From: Lysobacter enzymogenes
GTDB lineage: Bacteria; Pseudomonadota; Gammaproteobacteria; Xanthomonadales; Xanthomonadaceae
Assembly: GCF_017355525.1 (NCBI RefSeq)
Contig: NZ_CP067395.1
Span: forward strand, 3,813,001 to 3,877,000
Length of the DNA: 64,000 bases
Direction: 5' to 3'
Position 1 is the stretch's first letter. Every line of letters begins with the position of its first letter. A program made the position numbers and the translations under genes. This document shows, piece by piece, positions 17,572 to 26,728 of the stretch. The notes under the pieces were generated by a model. The model did no database searches. It worked only from the letters and a program-made list of their open reading frames with translations, and was not told where the DNA came from.

Positions 17572-18840
17572 ATGCGATTGCTCAATCACGCCATGCTCGC
17601 CGCCGCCCTGCTCGCGGGCGGCGGCCTGGCCCATGCCGCCAAGGCGCCGGCCAAACCCAAGGCGGCCACCGCCGAGTGGAACGTGCTGGTGTTCATGAAC
17701 GGCAAGAACAACCTCGAAGAATTCACCGTCCACAACTGGAACCAGATGGCCAAGGTCGGCAGCACCGACAAGGTCAACATCCTGGTCGAGTACGGCCGCG
17801 GCGACGGCTATTACACCGGCAACGGCGACTGGACCGGGGTCAAGCGCTACCGCGTGGCCAAGGGCGCCAAGCCGACCGCGGCCAATGCGCTGCTCGACCT
17901 GGGCAAGGCCAAGCTCAACACCGACATGGGCGATCCGGCCGCGCTGGCCGACTTCCTGGCCTGGAGCGCCAAGACCTATCCGGCCAAGCGCACCATGCTG
18001 GTGATCTGGAACCACGGCCAGGGCTTCCGCGCCGCGCCGGTGCAGGCCACCCACCGCGCGGTGTCGTTCGACGACGAAACCGGCAACGCGCTGTACAACA
18101 GCGACGTCGCCGCGGCGATCAAGACCGCGCTCGGCGACAAGAAGCTCGACATCGTCGCCTTCGACGCCTGCCTGATGGCGATGATCGAACCGGCCTACGA
18201 GTTGGCCGATCGCGCCGATTACCTGGTCGGCAGCGAAGACCTGGAACCGGGCGAAGGCTGGGATTACGGCTTCCTCGCCGGCCTGGTCAAGGCGCCGGCG
18301 ACGACCGATGCCAAGGCGCTCGGCAAGCTCGTGGTCGACAGCTACGACGCGTACTACACCAACAAGCCGTCCGGCCACACCACGCTGTCGAGCATCGATC
18401 TGGGCAAGATCGGCCTGTTCGCCGACGCGCTCGACGGGGTGACCGCGTCGCTGACCACCAGCGCCGAGCAGCAGGCCGCGCGCGATGCGCGCAAGGCGCT
18501 GACGCCGTATCCGACCTCCTACGGCGTCGACATCGGCGGCTGGCTCGCCACGCTGAAGACCAAGGCCGTCGACGCCGACAGCAAGGCCGCGATCGGCGAC
18601 GCGCAGGACGCGTTGGCGCTGGCGGTCAAGAGCAACTACACCAGCGGCAACAAGGTCGGCAAGAGCTATTACGGCGACACCGGGCTGGCGGTGTTCTTCC
18701 CGCAGAGCGCGGCCGAGTTCAACCGCGACAGCTTCCGCGACGGCTACAAGGTCAGTAATACCGACCGGCCGATCCGCTACGTCGGCGAATCGGCGTGGCC
18801 GGGCTTTCTGAAGACGGTGTTCTCGGTGCCGACCGACTGA
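17572..18840 (+). CDS. Secreted clostripain-family (C11) cysteine peptidase
   Basis: The 422-residue product has a signal peptide (MRLLNHAMLAAALLAGGGLA, then HAA). The C11 catalytic pair is present: H148 in IWNHGQGF and C200 in FDACLMAM. The start of the domain is typical (WNVLVFMNGKNNLEEF) and the C-terminal half has the VGSEDLEPGEGWDYGF stretch. These enzymes cleave after basic residues and are activated by self-cleavage in some members. The product should act in the periplasm or outside the cell. It is monocistronic, with a 231-bp leader region that shows no strong promoter by eye. Confidence 0.87.
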   Translation: MRLLNHAMLAAALLAGGGLAHAAKAPAKPKAATAEWNVLVFMNGKNNLEEFTVHNWNQMAKVGSTDKVNILVEYGRGDGYYTGNGDWTGVKRYRVAKGAKPTAANALLDLGKAKLNTDMGDPAALADFLAWSAKTYPAKRTMLVIWNHGQGFRAAPVQATHRAVSFDDETGNALYNSDVAAAIKTALGDKKLDIVAFDACLMAMIEPAYELADRADYLVGSEDLEPGEGWDYGFLAGLVKAPATTDAKALGKLVVDSYDAYYTNKPSGHTTLSSIDLGKIGLFADALDGVTASLTTSAEQQAARDARKALTPYPTSYGVDIGGWLATLKTKAVDADSKAAIGDAQDALALAVKSNYTSGNKVGKSYYGDTGLAVFFPQSAAEFNRDSFRDGYKVSNTDRPIRYVGESAWPGFLKTVFSVPTD

Positions 18841-19376
18841 GGCAAAAAAAGCCGACGGGACGGCCGCGGCGGCGATGCGGCGCGGGCGCGCTACCAGTCG
18901 CGCCCGCGCGCGCTGCGCGGCGAGCGGAACCCAGTGCCGCGCCGCGCATGCCGCCGCGACCGGCCCGTCGGACCGAGGAATTCGGCCATGGCCTCGCGGC
19001 GACGCCGCGAGGCGAACATCGGAACCGACCGCCCGGGACGCGCGACGCGCGCCCCACCGCGAGGAACGCGCAACGCGTCCCGGGCGAATCGATGCGGGGC
19101 GGCGCGGGCGCGAGGCCCGCGCCGCCGGGAATCAAAAGGACCGACGAGCGGCCTGCGGCGGTAGAGAGGGGAGGGGCCGCGCCGCGGGCCGGGGTCGTCG
19201 GTCAGGAAAGCGGAGAAGGCAAGAGCGGGGTTGGGGGTTGGGGAACTGAGGTGGCGATGATCGGGCGCAGCCTTCGCGGAAGTTGCGACAGCGCGTATCG
19301 GAGTACACCGCCACAACGAAGCTGCCAACCATTGCGCACTCTCAGTTCCCTAACCCCTAGTCCCTAATCCCGCTTC
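18841..19376. other. Extremely GC-rich intergenic region
   Basis: This 536-bp gap between the C11 peptidase and the efflux operon holds no supported gene. All frames are open for long distances simply because of base composition. It contains a hairpin with arms CGCCCGGGACGCG and CGCGTCCCGGGCG (19030-19086) and the inverted-repeat element at 19224-19374. Confidence 0.6.
19224..19374. repeat. Long inverted-repeat element, GGTTAGGGAACTG family, copy 2
   Basis: The left arm (19224-19250) contains GGGGTTGGGGAACTGAG with some decay; the right arm (19341-19374) contains CTCAGTTCCCTAACCCCTAG and ends TAATCCCGCT. The internal sequence read in reverse (GTTGTGGCGGTGTACTCCG) resembles the interior of the copy at 13605-13730, so the two copies are inverted relative to each other. 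It ends two bases before the stop codon of the outer-membrane channel gene. Confidence 0.75.
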
Positions 19377-20828
19377 TCAATTACGAGCTACTCCCTCGCG
19401 CACCGGCTCACGCGCCGGCCACCCACCCGCCATCGCCTTGTACAACGCGATGGCGCCGGTGACCGAACGCGTGCGTCCGTCGGCGAACGCGTCCTGCGCC
19501 TGCAGCTGGGTGCGCTCGGCGTCGAGCACTTCGAACAGGTCGGCGGCGCCGGCCTCGTAACGCACGCGCGCGAGCTTGGCGGCCTTGCGGCTGTCGTCGG
19601 CGGCGCGTTCCAGGTGCTGGTCCTCGACCCGCGCGCGGGCGTAGCGGACCAGCGCGTTCTCGGTGTCTTCCAGCGCCAGCAGCACGCTTTGCTGATAACG
19701 CGCCAACTCGCCTTCGGCGCTGGCATCGGCGGCCTTGATGCGCGAGCGCACCCGGCCGATGTCGAGGAACGACCAGTCGATGCCGAGCGCGACCAGACGG
19801 GTTTCGCTGGCGCGTTCGAACAGCGCGCTGGTGTCGATGGCCTGCGAACCGATCAGCCCCGACAGGGTGAAGCGCGGGAACAGGTCGGCGGTGGCCACGC
19901 CGATGCGCGCGGTGGCCGCGTGCAGGCGGTGCTCGGCCGCGGCGACGTCGGGACGCCGGCGCAGCAGCTCGCCCGGCGTGCCGGCATCCAGCCGCGCCGG
20001 CAAGGCCGGCAGCGCCGAGGCCTGATCGAGCTCGGCCACCAGCGAATCCGGCGTCTGCCCGGTCAGCACCGCGAGGCGGTGCTGGGTCACCGCGACCTGG
20101 GCTTCCAGGTTCGGCACCCGCGCCAGGGTCGCTTCGAGCTGGGCGCGAGCGCGCGAGGTGTCGAACTCGGTGCCGCGGCCGGCGTCGAAGCGCGCTTCGA
20201 CCAGACGCAGCGTCTCCTGCTGGTTCTCGGCGTTCTCGCGCGCGACCCGCAGGCGTTCCTGCAGGCCGCGCAGCTCGACGTAGCTGCGCGCGACTTCGCC
20301 GACGATGGTCACCTGCATCGCCTGCAGGTCGGCCGCGCTGGCCCAGGTGTCGGCGCGCTGCGACTCGACGTTGCGGCGCACGCGGCCGAACAGGTCGAGT
20401 TCCCAGCTGACGTTGGCCTGGACGCTGTAGCTCTCGTTGTCGCGGCCGCGGTTGTCCACGCCCGGCATCTGGTCGCTGCTGGAGCGGGTGTCGCTGCCGC
20501 TGGCGCTGCCGGTGATGGTCGGGAAGCGGTCGAACTTGGCGCCGCGCAACAGCGCGTTGGCGCGGTCGTAGTTGGCCAGGGCGATGCGCAGGTCGTGGTT
20601 GGCGCCCAGCGACTCCTCGACCAGCCGGGTCAGCAGCGGGTCGTTGAAGTTGCGCCAGAACTCGGCGGCCGGATCCGGCGCGGCGGTGCCGTCGGTGGCG
20701 GCCTCGGCGTCGGCGCGGGAGAACTTTTCCGGCGTCGCCAGGGTCGGCCGGACATAGTCCGGACCGACCGCGCAGGCGGCCAGCGCGAGCGTCAGCAGCG
20801 CGACCGCGGGAAGTTGCAACTTACGCAT
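19377..20828 (-). CDS. RND efflux outer-membrane channel, NodT/OprM family lipoprotein
   Basis: A 483-residue TolC-like factor with lipoprotein signal (MRKLQLPAVALLTLALAACA; Cys at residue 19). The family start VGPDYVRP and the repeated helical hairpins (WELDLFGRVRRNVESQRAD and DWSFLDIGRVRSRIKAADA) are present. It is the last gene of the pump operon. The ATG at 20826-20828 overlaps the pump gene's stop codon by 8 bp; an ATG 18 bases further upstream adds MFRRPS inside the pump gene but weakens the signal peptide. With the MexE- and MexF-like products it would form a tripartite drug pump. Confidence 0.93.
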   Translation of the reverse strand: MRKLQLPAVALLTLALAACAVGPDYVRPTLATPEKFSRADAEAATDGTAAPDPAAEFWRNFNDPLLTRLVEESLGANHDLRIALANYDRANALLRGAKFDRFPTITGSASGSDTRSSSDQMPGVDNRGRDNESYSVQANVSWELDLFGRVRRNVESQRADTWASAADLQAMQVTIVGEVARSYVELRGLQERLRVARENAENQQETLRLVEARFDAGRGTEFDTSRARAQLEATLARVPNLEAQVAVTQHRLAVLTGQTPDSLVAELDQASALPALPARLDAGTPGELLRRRPDVAAAEHRLHAATARIGVATADLFPRFTLSGLIGSQAIDTSALFERASETRLVALGIDWSFLDIGRVRSRIKAADASAEGELARYQQSVLLALEDTENALVRYARARVEDQHLERAADDSRKAAKLARVRYEAGAADLFEVLDAERTQLQAQDAFADGRTRSVTGAIALYKAMAGGWPAREPVREGVARN

Positions 20829-23800
20829 GGACGGTCTCCGAAACATTGTGGTGGTCGCCGTGCGAGACCAGCTTGTTGCCGACCAGCTTGCGCAGCGCCA
20901 CGTAGAACACCGGGGTCAGGAACAGACCGAACAGGGTCACGCCGAGCATGCCGGCGAACACGGTGATGCCGGTGACCGAGCGGACCTCGGCGCCGGCGCC
21001 GTGCGACAGCACCAGCGGCACGGTGCCGGCGATGAAGGCGATCGAGGTCATCACGATCGGACGCAGACGCAGGCGGCACGATTCCAGCGCGGCTTCGACG
21101 ATGCCCTTGCCCTGCAGTTCCAGCTCGCGGGCGAACTCGACGATCAGGATCGCGTTCTTGCACGCCAGGCCCATCAACACCACCAGGCCGACCTGCACGA
21201 ACACGTTGTTGTCGCCGCCGGTCAGCTTGACGCCGATCAGCGCCGACAGCATGCACATCGGCACGATCAGGATCACCGCCAGCGGCAGGGTCCAGCTTTC
21301 GTACAGCGCGGCCAGCACCAGGAACGCGAGCAGGATGGCGAGCGGGAACACGATCATCGCCGCGTTGCCCTGGCTGACCTGCTGATAGCTCAGGTCGGTC
21401 CACTCGATCTCCATGCCGTTGGGCAGGACCTTGGCGGCCACGTCCTTGACCACTTCCATCGCCTGCGAGGACGACATCACGCGCGGGTCGACGTCGCCGG
21501 CGATGTCCGCGGCCGGGTAGCCGTTGTAGCGCAGCACCGGGTCGGGACCGAAGGTCTGCTTGATGCTGACCATCGAACCGATCGGCACCATCTCGCCGCG
21601 GTCGTTGCGGGTGCGCAGGTTGGCGATGTCCTCGACGCTGTCGCGGAACGAACCGTCGGCCTGGGCGATGACCTGCCAGGTGCGGCCGAACTGGTTGAAG
21701 TCGTTGACGTAGGCCGAACCCAGGTAGGTCTGCAGGGTGTCGAACAGCTCGGTCAGCGGCACGCCCTGCGCCTTGGCCTTGACCCGGTCGACTTCGGCGT
21801 CGAGCTGCGGCACGTTGGCCTGGTAGGTGCTGTTGGCGTAGCCCATGCCCGGGGTCTGCATGACCGTGCCCTGGAACGCGCTGACCGCGTTCTGCAGCGC
21901 GCCGTAGCCGAGGTTGTTGCGGTCCTGGATGAACATCTGATAGCCCGCGCCGTTGCCCAGGCCGAGGATCGGCGGCGGCATCAGCGCGAAGGTGAAGCCT
22001 TCCTGGAAGCCGCTGATCTTCTGGTTCAACTCGGCGGTGATCTCCACCGCGCTGCGGTGACGCTCGGAGAACGGCTTGAGCGGCAGGAACGCCACGCCGG
22101 TGTTGGGCGTGTTGGTGAACTGCACCGCGTTGAGGCCCGGGAAGGCGATCGAGTGCTGCACGCCTTCGGTCTTCATCGCCACATCGGTCACCTTGCTCAG
22201 CAGGGCGTCGGTGCGCGAGATCGAGGAGCCTTCCGGCAGCTTGACCGCGGCGATCAGGTACAGCTTGTCCTGCAGCGGGATGAAGCCGGGCGGCACGATC
22301 TTGAACATGAAGCCGGTGGCGACCAGCAGCACCGCATAGACCACGAACACCGCGCCGCGCTTGCCCAAGGCGCGCGAAATCGCGCCCTGGTACTTGTGCG
22401 AGCTGGAGGCGAAGAAGCGGTTGAACGGACGGAACAGCCAGCCGAACAGGCGGTCGATCAAGCGCGTCGGCGCATCCTTGGGCGCGCCGTGCGGCTTGAG
22501 CAGGCGCGCGGCCAGCGCCGGCGACAGGGTCAGCGAGTTGACCGCCGAGATCACCGTGGAGATGGCGATGGTGACCGCGAACTGCTTGTAGAACTGGCCG
22601 GTCACGCCCGACAGGAACGCCATCGGCACGAACACCGCGCACAGCACCAGCGCGATCGCCACGATCGGGCCGGACACTTCCTTCATCGCCTGGTGCGCCG
22701 CGTCGAGCGGGCTCAGGCCTTCCTCGATGTTGCGCTCGACGTTCTCGACCACCACGATCGCGTCGTCGACGACGATGCCGATCGCCAGCACCAGGCCGAA
22801 CAGGCTCAAGGTGTTGATCGAGAAGCCCAGCAGGTACAGCGCGGAGAACGTGCCGACCACCGACACCGGCACCGCGATCAGCGGAATGATCGAGGCGCGC
22901 CAGGTCTGCAGGAACAGGATCACCACCAGCACCACCAGCAGCACCGCTTCGAGCAGGGTCGACACCACCGCCTTGATCGAGTCGCGCACGAAGATGGTGG
23001 TGTCGTACACCGCCTCGTACTTGATGCCTTCCGGGAACGTCTTGGAGAGCTGGTTCATCGTGCCGATGACCTGCTCCTGGATCTGCAGCGCGTTCGCGCC
23101 CGGCGCCTGGAAGATGCCGATGCCGACCGCGTTCTTGCCGTCGAGCTGCGAGCGCAGGCTGTAGTCGCCGGCGCCGAGTTCCAGGCGGGCGACGTCGGAC
23201 AGACGCACCACTTCGCCGTCGTTGCCGCGCTTGAGCACGATGTCGCCGAACTCCTTCTCGCTGCGCAGGCGGCCCTGGGCGTTGATCAGGGTCAGGAAGT
23301 CGCTGCTCGGCATCGGCTCGGCGCCGAGCTGGCCGGCGGAGACCTGCACGTTCTGCTCGCGCATGGCGCGGACCACGTCGCCGGCGGTGAGGCCGCGCGA
23401 GGCGACCTTGTCCGGGTCGAGCCAGGCGCGCATGGCGTAGTCGCCGCCGCCGAAGATCTGCGCGTCGCCGACGCCCGACAGGCGCGCCAGGCTGTCCTTG
23501 ACGTGCAGTCGGGCGTAGTTGCGCAGGTACAAGGTGTCGTACTTGCCGTTCGGCGAAGTCAGGTGCACGACCATCAGGAAGACGGGCGACTGCTTCTGCG
23601 TCGTCACGCCTTGCCGGCGCACGTCCTCGGGCAGTCGCGCCAGCGCCTGGCTGACCCGGTTCTGCACGCGCACGGCGGCGTCGTCGGCGTTGGTGCCCGG
23701 CTTGAAGGTCACGGTGGTGACCAGCACGCCGTCGGAACCGGCGACCGACTTGATGTACATCATGTCTTCGACGCCGTTGATCGCTTCTTCGAGCGGCGTG

Positions 23801-23991
23801 GCGACGGTTTCGGCGATGACCTTGGGGTTGGCGCCCGGATACACCGTGCGCACGACCACCGAAGGCGGCACCACTTCGGGATATTCGCTGATCGGCAGGA
23901 TCGGGATCGCGATCAGGCCGGCGGCGAAGATCACGATCGACAATACGGCTGCGAAGATCGGCCGATCGATGAAAAATTTGGAAAAGTCCAT
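20821..23991 (-). CDS. mexF: RND multidrug efflux pump, MexF-like HAE1 inner-membrane transporter
   Basis: The 1056-residue product starts MDFSKFFIDRPIFAAVLSIV and follows MexF closely over long stretches, for example YDTTIFVRDSIKAVVSTLLE and QTWRASIIPL. The proton-relay aspartates lie in GIVVDDAIVVVEN (about residues 408-409). Two blocks of about six helices and two periplasmic loops give the normal RND layout. The close MexF likeness predicts export of chloramphenicol, quinolones and related compounds, but substrates cannot be read from sequence. Start is the ATG at 23989-23991; the open frame upstream runs into the intergenic repeat. Confidence 0.95.
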   Translation of the reverse strand: MDFSKFFIDRPIFAAVLSIVIFAAGLIAIPILPISEYPEVVPPSVVVRTVYPGANPKVIAETVATPLEEAINGVEDMMYIKSVAGSDGVLVTTVTFKPGTNADDAAVRVQNRVSQALARLPEDVRRQGVTTQKQSPVFLMVVHLTSPNGKYDTLYLRNYARLHVKDSLARLSGVGDAQIFGGGDYAMRAWLDPDKVASRGLTAGDVVRAMREQNVQVSAGQLGAEPMPSSDFLTLINAQGRLRSEKEFGDIVLKRGNDGEVVRLSDVARLELGAGDYSLRSQLDGKNAVGIGIFQAPGANALQIQEQVIGTMNQLSKTFPEGIKYEAVYDTTIFVRDSIKAVVSTLLEAVLLVVLVVILFLQTWRASIIPLIAVPVSVVGTFSALYLLGFSINTLSLFGLVLAIGIVVDDAIVVVENVERNIEEGLSPLDAAHQAMKEVSGPIVAIALVLCAVFVPMAFLSGVTGQFYKQFAVTIAISTVISAVNSLTLSPALAARLLKPHGAPKDAPTRLIDRLFGWLFRPFNRFFASSSHKYQGAISRALGKRGAVFVVYAVLLVATGFMFKIVPPGFIPLQDKLYLIAAVKLPEGSSISRTDALLSKVTDVAMKTEGVQHSIAFPGLNAVQFTNTPNTGVAFLPLKPFSERHRSAVEITAELNQKISGFQEGFTFALMPPPILGLGNGAGYQMFIQDRNNLGYGALQNAVSAFQGTVMQTPGMGYANSTYQANVPQLDAEVDRVKAKAQGVPLTELFDTLQTYLGSAYVNDFNQFGRTWQVIAQADGSFRDSVEDIANLRTRNDRGEMVPIGSMVSIKQTFGPDPVLRYNGYPAADIAGDVDPRVMSSSQAMEVVKDVAAKVLPNGMEIEWTDLSYQQVSQGNAAMIVFPLAILLAFLVLAALYESWTLPLAVILIVPMCMLSALIGVKLTGGDNNVFVQVGLVVLMGLACKNAILIVEFARELELQGKGIVEAALESCRLRLRPIVMTSIAFIAGTVPLVLSHGAGAEVRSVTGITVFAGMLGVTLFGLFLTPVFYVALRKLVGNKLVSHGDHHNVSETVHA

Positions 23992-24090
23992 GACGGATTC
24001 CTTGGTGCGGCGATGAGCCGCATGGGTCCCGGGCCGGGTCCCGCGAGGGGCGGGGTCGGCCTTTGATTGCTTTGAACCGGCTGGAAGGTT

Positions 24091-24175
24091 CGTCATTCCC
24101 GCGCAAGCGGGAATCCAGAGACTTCAAGCGTTCTCGCCCGAACAGCCCTGGATCCCCGCCTTCGCGGGGATGACG
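24091..24175. repeat. Inverted-repeat element, GTCATTCCCGCG family, copy 3
   Basis: The ends CGTCATTCCCGCGCAAGCGG and CCTTCGCGGGGATGACG are the same arms as in the pair at 4163-4476, but the centre differs (CTTCAAGCGTTCTCGCCCGA). It lies between the adaptor and pump genes, within the transcribed efflux operon, where it would form an RNA hairpin. Confidence 0.8.
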
Positions 24176-24219
24176 TCAGGTAGATCCGACCGGTTCGTGT
24201 GGTGGCTGCTAAGCCCGGC

Positions 24220-25440
24220 TCACTTCGACCCGGCCGCCGCGCCCGGTGCGGCGGGCACCGGCGCCGGCGCGCCCATCGCGATGGACTTGGGCTGCACCGG
24301 CATGCCCGGGAAGAACACCTTCTGCACGCCGTGGACGATGACCTTGTCGGTCGGCGCGAGCCCGGATTCGACCACGCGCAGCCCGTCGATCATGCGGCCG
24401 AGCTTGACGTCCTTGCGCACCGCCTCGTTCTTGGCGCCGAGCACGTAGACGTACTTGCGGTCCTGGTCGGTCAGCACGGCCTTGTCGTCGACCAGCATGG
24501 CCTTGAACTCGCCGCTGCCTTCCAGCTGCACGCGCGCGAACAGGCCCGGGGTCAGCACCCGGTCTTCGTTGGGGACCACGGCGCGGGCGCGGATGGTGCC
24601 GGTGTTGGAGTCGAGCTGGTTGTCGGTGAAATCGACCGTGCCCGCATGCGGGTAGCCGTTTTCGCCGGCCAGGCCGACCTTGACCGGGTTCTTGTCGCCG
24701 GAACGCTCGCCCTTGCGGGCCAGGTCGTTGTAGCGCAGGTAGGTCTGTTCGTCGGCTTCGAAGTACACGTACATCGGGTTCTGCGAGACCAGGGTGGTCA
24801 GCAGGGTCTGGTCGGCCGAGGCCAGGTTGCCGACGGTGACCATCGCCCGACCGGCGCGGCCGTTGATCGGCGAACGCACTTCGGTGAAGGTCAGGTCGAG
24901 CTGGGCCGAGGCGACCGCGGCTTCGGCCGCGCGCACCGCGGCGTCGCCGCCGGTGCTGGCGGCGCGGCGGGTCTCGAACTCCTCGCGCGAGATCGCCTTG
25001 GCCTCGACCAGGGTCTGGGCGCGCTTGTCCTGGGTCTGGGCCAGGCGCGCTTCGGCGCGCGCGCGTTCCAGTTCGGCCTGGGCGCGGTTGAGCTCGGCGC
25101 GGTAGCGGCGCTGGTCGATCACGAACAGCAGGTCGCCTTTCTTGACCTCCTGGCCTTCCTTGTAGGCGACGCGGTCGACGTAGCCGCTCACGCGCGGGCG
25201 CAGCTCGACGGTTTCCACCGCCGACACCCGGCCGGTGAACTCGTCCCACTGCCGGACCTGCTTGCTCAGGACCTGGGCGACGCTGACTTCCGGCGGCGGC
25301 GGCGCGCCGCCTTCGTGCGGAGCGGCCTGGCTGCCGCAGCCGACGGCGGCCAGGGCGATGACGACGCTCGCGGTCAACGCGAGCACGGAAAGTCCGATTC
25401 CGGGCTTGCCGGAGCGGACGGAGAAGTGACGGGTGCTCAT
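24220..25440 (-). CDS. mexE: RND efflux periplasmic adaptor, MexE-like lipoprotein
   Basis: The 406-residue membrane-fusion protein has a lipobox (ALAAVGCGS, Cys near residue 35). The MexE-type start VRQWDEFTGRVSAVETVELR is followed by the first lipoyl half (RPRVSGYVDRVAYKEGQEVK), coiled coil (about 105-185), the second half (RSPINGRAGRAMVTVGNLAS) and barrel domain. It overlaps the SDR gene by ATGA and is separated from mexF by 228 bp that include a repeat. It bridges the pump and the outer-membrane channel. The start ATG at 25438-25440 is fixed by the overlap. Confidence 0.93.
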   Translation of the reverse strand: MSTRHFSVRSGKPGIGLSVLALTASVVIALAAVGCGSQAAPHEGGAPPPPEVSVAQVLSKQVRQWDEFTGRVSAVETVELRPRVSGYVDRVAYKEGQEVKKGDLLFVIDQRRYRAELNRAQAELERARAEARLAQTQDKRAQTLVEAKAISREEFETRRAASTGGDAAVRAAEAAVASAQLDLTFTEVRSPINGRAGRAMVTVGNLASADQTLLTTLVSQNPMYVYFEADEQTYLRYNDLARKGERSGDKNPVKVGLAGENGYPHAGTVDFTDNQLDSNTGTIRARAVVPNEDRVLTPGLFARVQLEGSGEFKAMLVDDKAVLTDQDRKYVYVLGAKNEAVRKDVKLGRMIDGLRVVESGLAPTDKVIVHGVQKVFFPGMPVQPKSIAMGAPAPVPAAPGAAAGSK

Positions 25441-26450
25441 CGTGGGGTGGGTTCCTGTTTGGGATTCGGTGCGGTCAGCGACTTCAGCAGGGCGCGCGCG
25501 TCGAGCAGACATCGTTGGGTCTTGTCGTCGGACGCACAGTCCGGTTCTTGCGCGGTTGCGGCGGCGGCTGCGGGAAGCGGGACCGTCTTGGGTAAGGTGT
25601 CGCGACTGGTAGGAAGCGGCGCGGGAGGGGCGGGCGGAGCGGCGGAGCGGGCTGGCGTTGCGTCGTCGACGCGGCTGGCGGGCGGTGAGGGGAGCCGGAT
25701 CGCAGCCGGCGGCGGCGGCGACGGCCGCGCGCGCGGCGGCAACAAGGTCGGCGCCGGCGCGCGCAACGCATACGGCACGATCGGACGCGGCGGCTCCTCG
25801 CTGATGTCGTGATCGATCAGCGCCATCGCGCGCTGGCCGACCGACAGCGCACTGGGCCATTCGGGGCAGGAATGGCGTTGGTTGAACTCGGTGCACACCG
25901 GCGTGTCGACGGCCAGCAGCTGCACCCGCACCGCCTGTTGGCGCGCTTCGTCGTGCAGCACGCGCGCGAGCATGCGCAGCGCGGCGGCGCCGATCGAGCG
26001 GTGGCCGTAACCGGCCCAGGGGTGCTCGCTGCCGGGACCGCCGATCAGCACATAGGTGCCGCCGCGGTCGCGTTCGGCCAGCAACGGCAGCAGGTGGCGC
26101 GCCGCGGCGAGGTGGGGGAGAAGATCCTCGTCGAGCTTGCGCCGCAGGAACTCGGCCGGGTTGTCGAGCAGGCGGCCGCGCTCGGCGCTGCCGCACACCG
26201 CCGCGACCACGCCGGCGAGCGGGCGGCCGAGCTTGCGCAGGGCGCGCGCGAGCTTGGCGCCGGCCGCGTCGTTGGCGACGGAACCGGTCACGACGGTCAG
26301 GTCGGCCTGGGGGTAGCCGGCCTTGAGCGCCTTGAGTTCGCTGGACCGGCGCGCGACCGCGATGACCGGGCGGCCGCTGTCGATCGCGGCCTGCACGACC
26401 CCGCGGCCGACGCCGCCGGTGGCACCGAGTACAACCAAAGGGGCTTTCAT
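25437..26450 (-). CDS. SDR-fold NAD(P)-dependent oxidoreductase with proline-rich C-terminal tail
   Basis: A 337-residue product beginning MKAPLVVLGATGGVGRGVVQ, a Rossmann dinucleotide-binding motif (GATGGVG). The body to about residue 220 is SDR-like, with LIGGPGSEHPWAGYGHRSIG in place of the usual Ser-Tyr-Lys region (Y near 168; the Lys is absent, and R follows instead). Residues about 230-315 form an unusual low-complexity Pro/Ala/Arg tail. It sits between the DUF2798 gene and mexE with 4-bp overlaps on both sides. MexEF-type pumps are often linked to an oxidoreductase (MexS), which suggests a metabolic or signal-detoxifying role, but this is not the MexS family by eye. Confidence 0.72.
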   Translation of the reverse strand: MKAPLVVLGATGGVGRGVVQAAIDSGRPVIAVARRSSELKALKAGYPQADLTVVTGSVANDAAGAKLARALRKLGRPLAGVVAAVCGSAERGRLLDNPAEFLRRKLDEDLLPHLAAARHLLPLLAERDRGGTYVLIGGPGSEHPWAGYGHRSIGAAALRMLARVLHDEARQQAVRVQLLAVDTPVCTEFNQRHSCPEWPSALSVGQRAMALIDHDISEEPPRPIVPYALRAPAPTLLPPRARPSPPPPAAIRLPSPPASRVDDATPARSAAPPAPPAPLPTSRDTLPKTVPLPAAAAATAQEPDCASDDKTQRCLLDARALLKSLTAPNPKQEPTPR

Positions 26451-26728
26451 TGTCCCGCCCCTGGGACTTTCTCTCCCACAACCGGGACGATCCCGTGACG
26501 CTTGTCATCCTGGGTGTAGTGCGCGAGCAGCGCGCCGACGGCCGGCATCAGCAGCATGGCCGCGGGCAGGGCGATGGTGAAGGCCAGCACCCAGGCCAGC
26601 ATCCACGCTTCCTCGGCGCCCTGGGCCAGGCCCTGGCGGAAGACGACGACGGCGAGGCCGATCAGCGCGGACATGGCCAGCGACATGACGGGCAGAAACG
26701 CGTACCTGGCTTGGCGGGGGGTCAACAT
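26447..26728 (-). CDS. DUF2798-family small membrane protein
   Basis: The 93-residue protein has two predicted membrane helices (FLPVMSLAMSALIGLAVVVF and MLAWVLAFTIALPAAMLLMP) in the DUF2798 arrangement (R at the N terminus, W-x-x-A/W in the middle, P in helix 2). Function of the family is unknown. It is the first gene of the efflux operon; its stop overlaps the SDR start (ATGA). The ATG at 26726-26728 is the only good start. Confidence 0.8.
   Translation of the reverse strand: MLTPRQARYAFLPVMSLAMSALIGLAVVVFRQGLAQGAEEAWMLAWVLAFTIALPAAMLLMPAVGALLAHYTQDDKRHGIVPVVGEKVPGAGQ

Noticed and set aside
18841..19376. Several overlapping ORFs of 60-190 codons in the gap after the C11 peptidase
   Set aside because: All are composed mainly of Arg, Ala, Gly and Pro; none has a start signal or recognisable domain, and they contain the repeat element.
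20827..24066. A very long open frame (over 1000 codons) on the plus strand opposite the RND pump
   Set aside because: It is the antisense shadow of mexF in GC-rich DNA; its product is rich in His, Arg, Gln and Ala with no domain, and there is no ribosome binding site.
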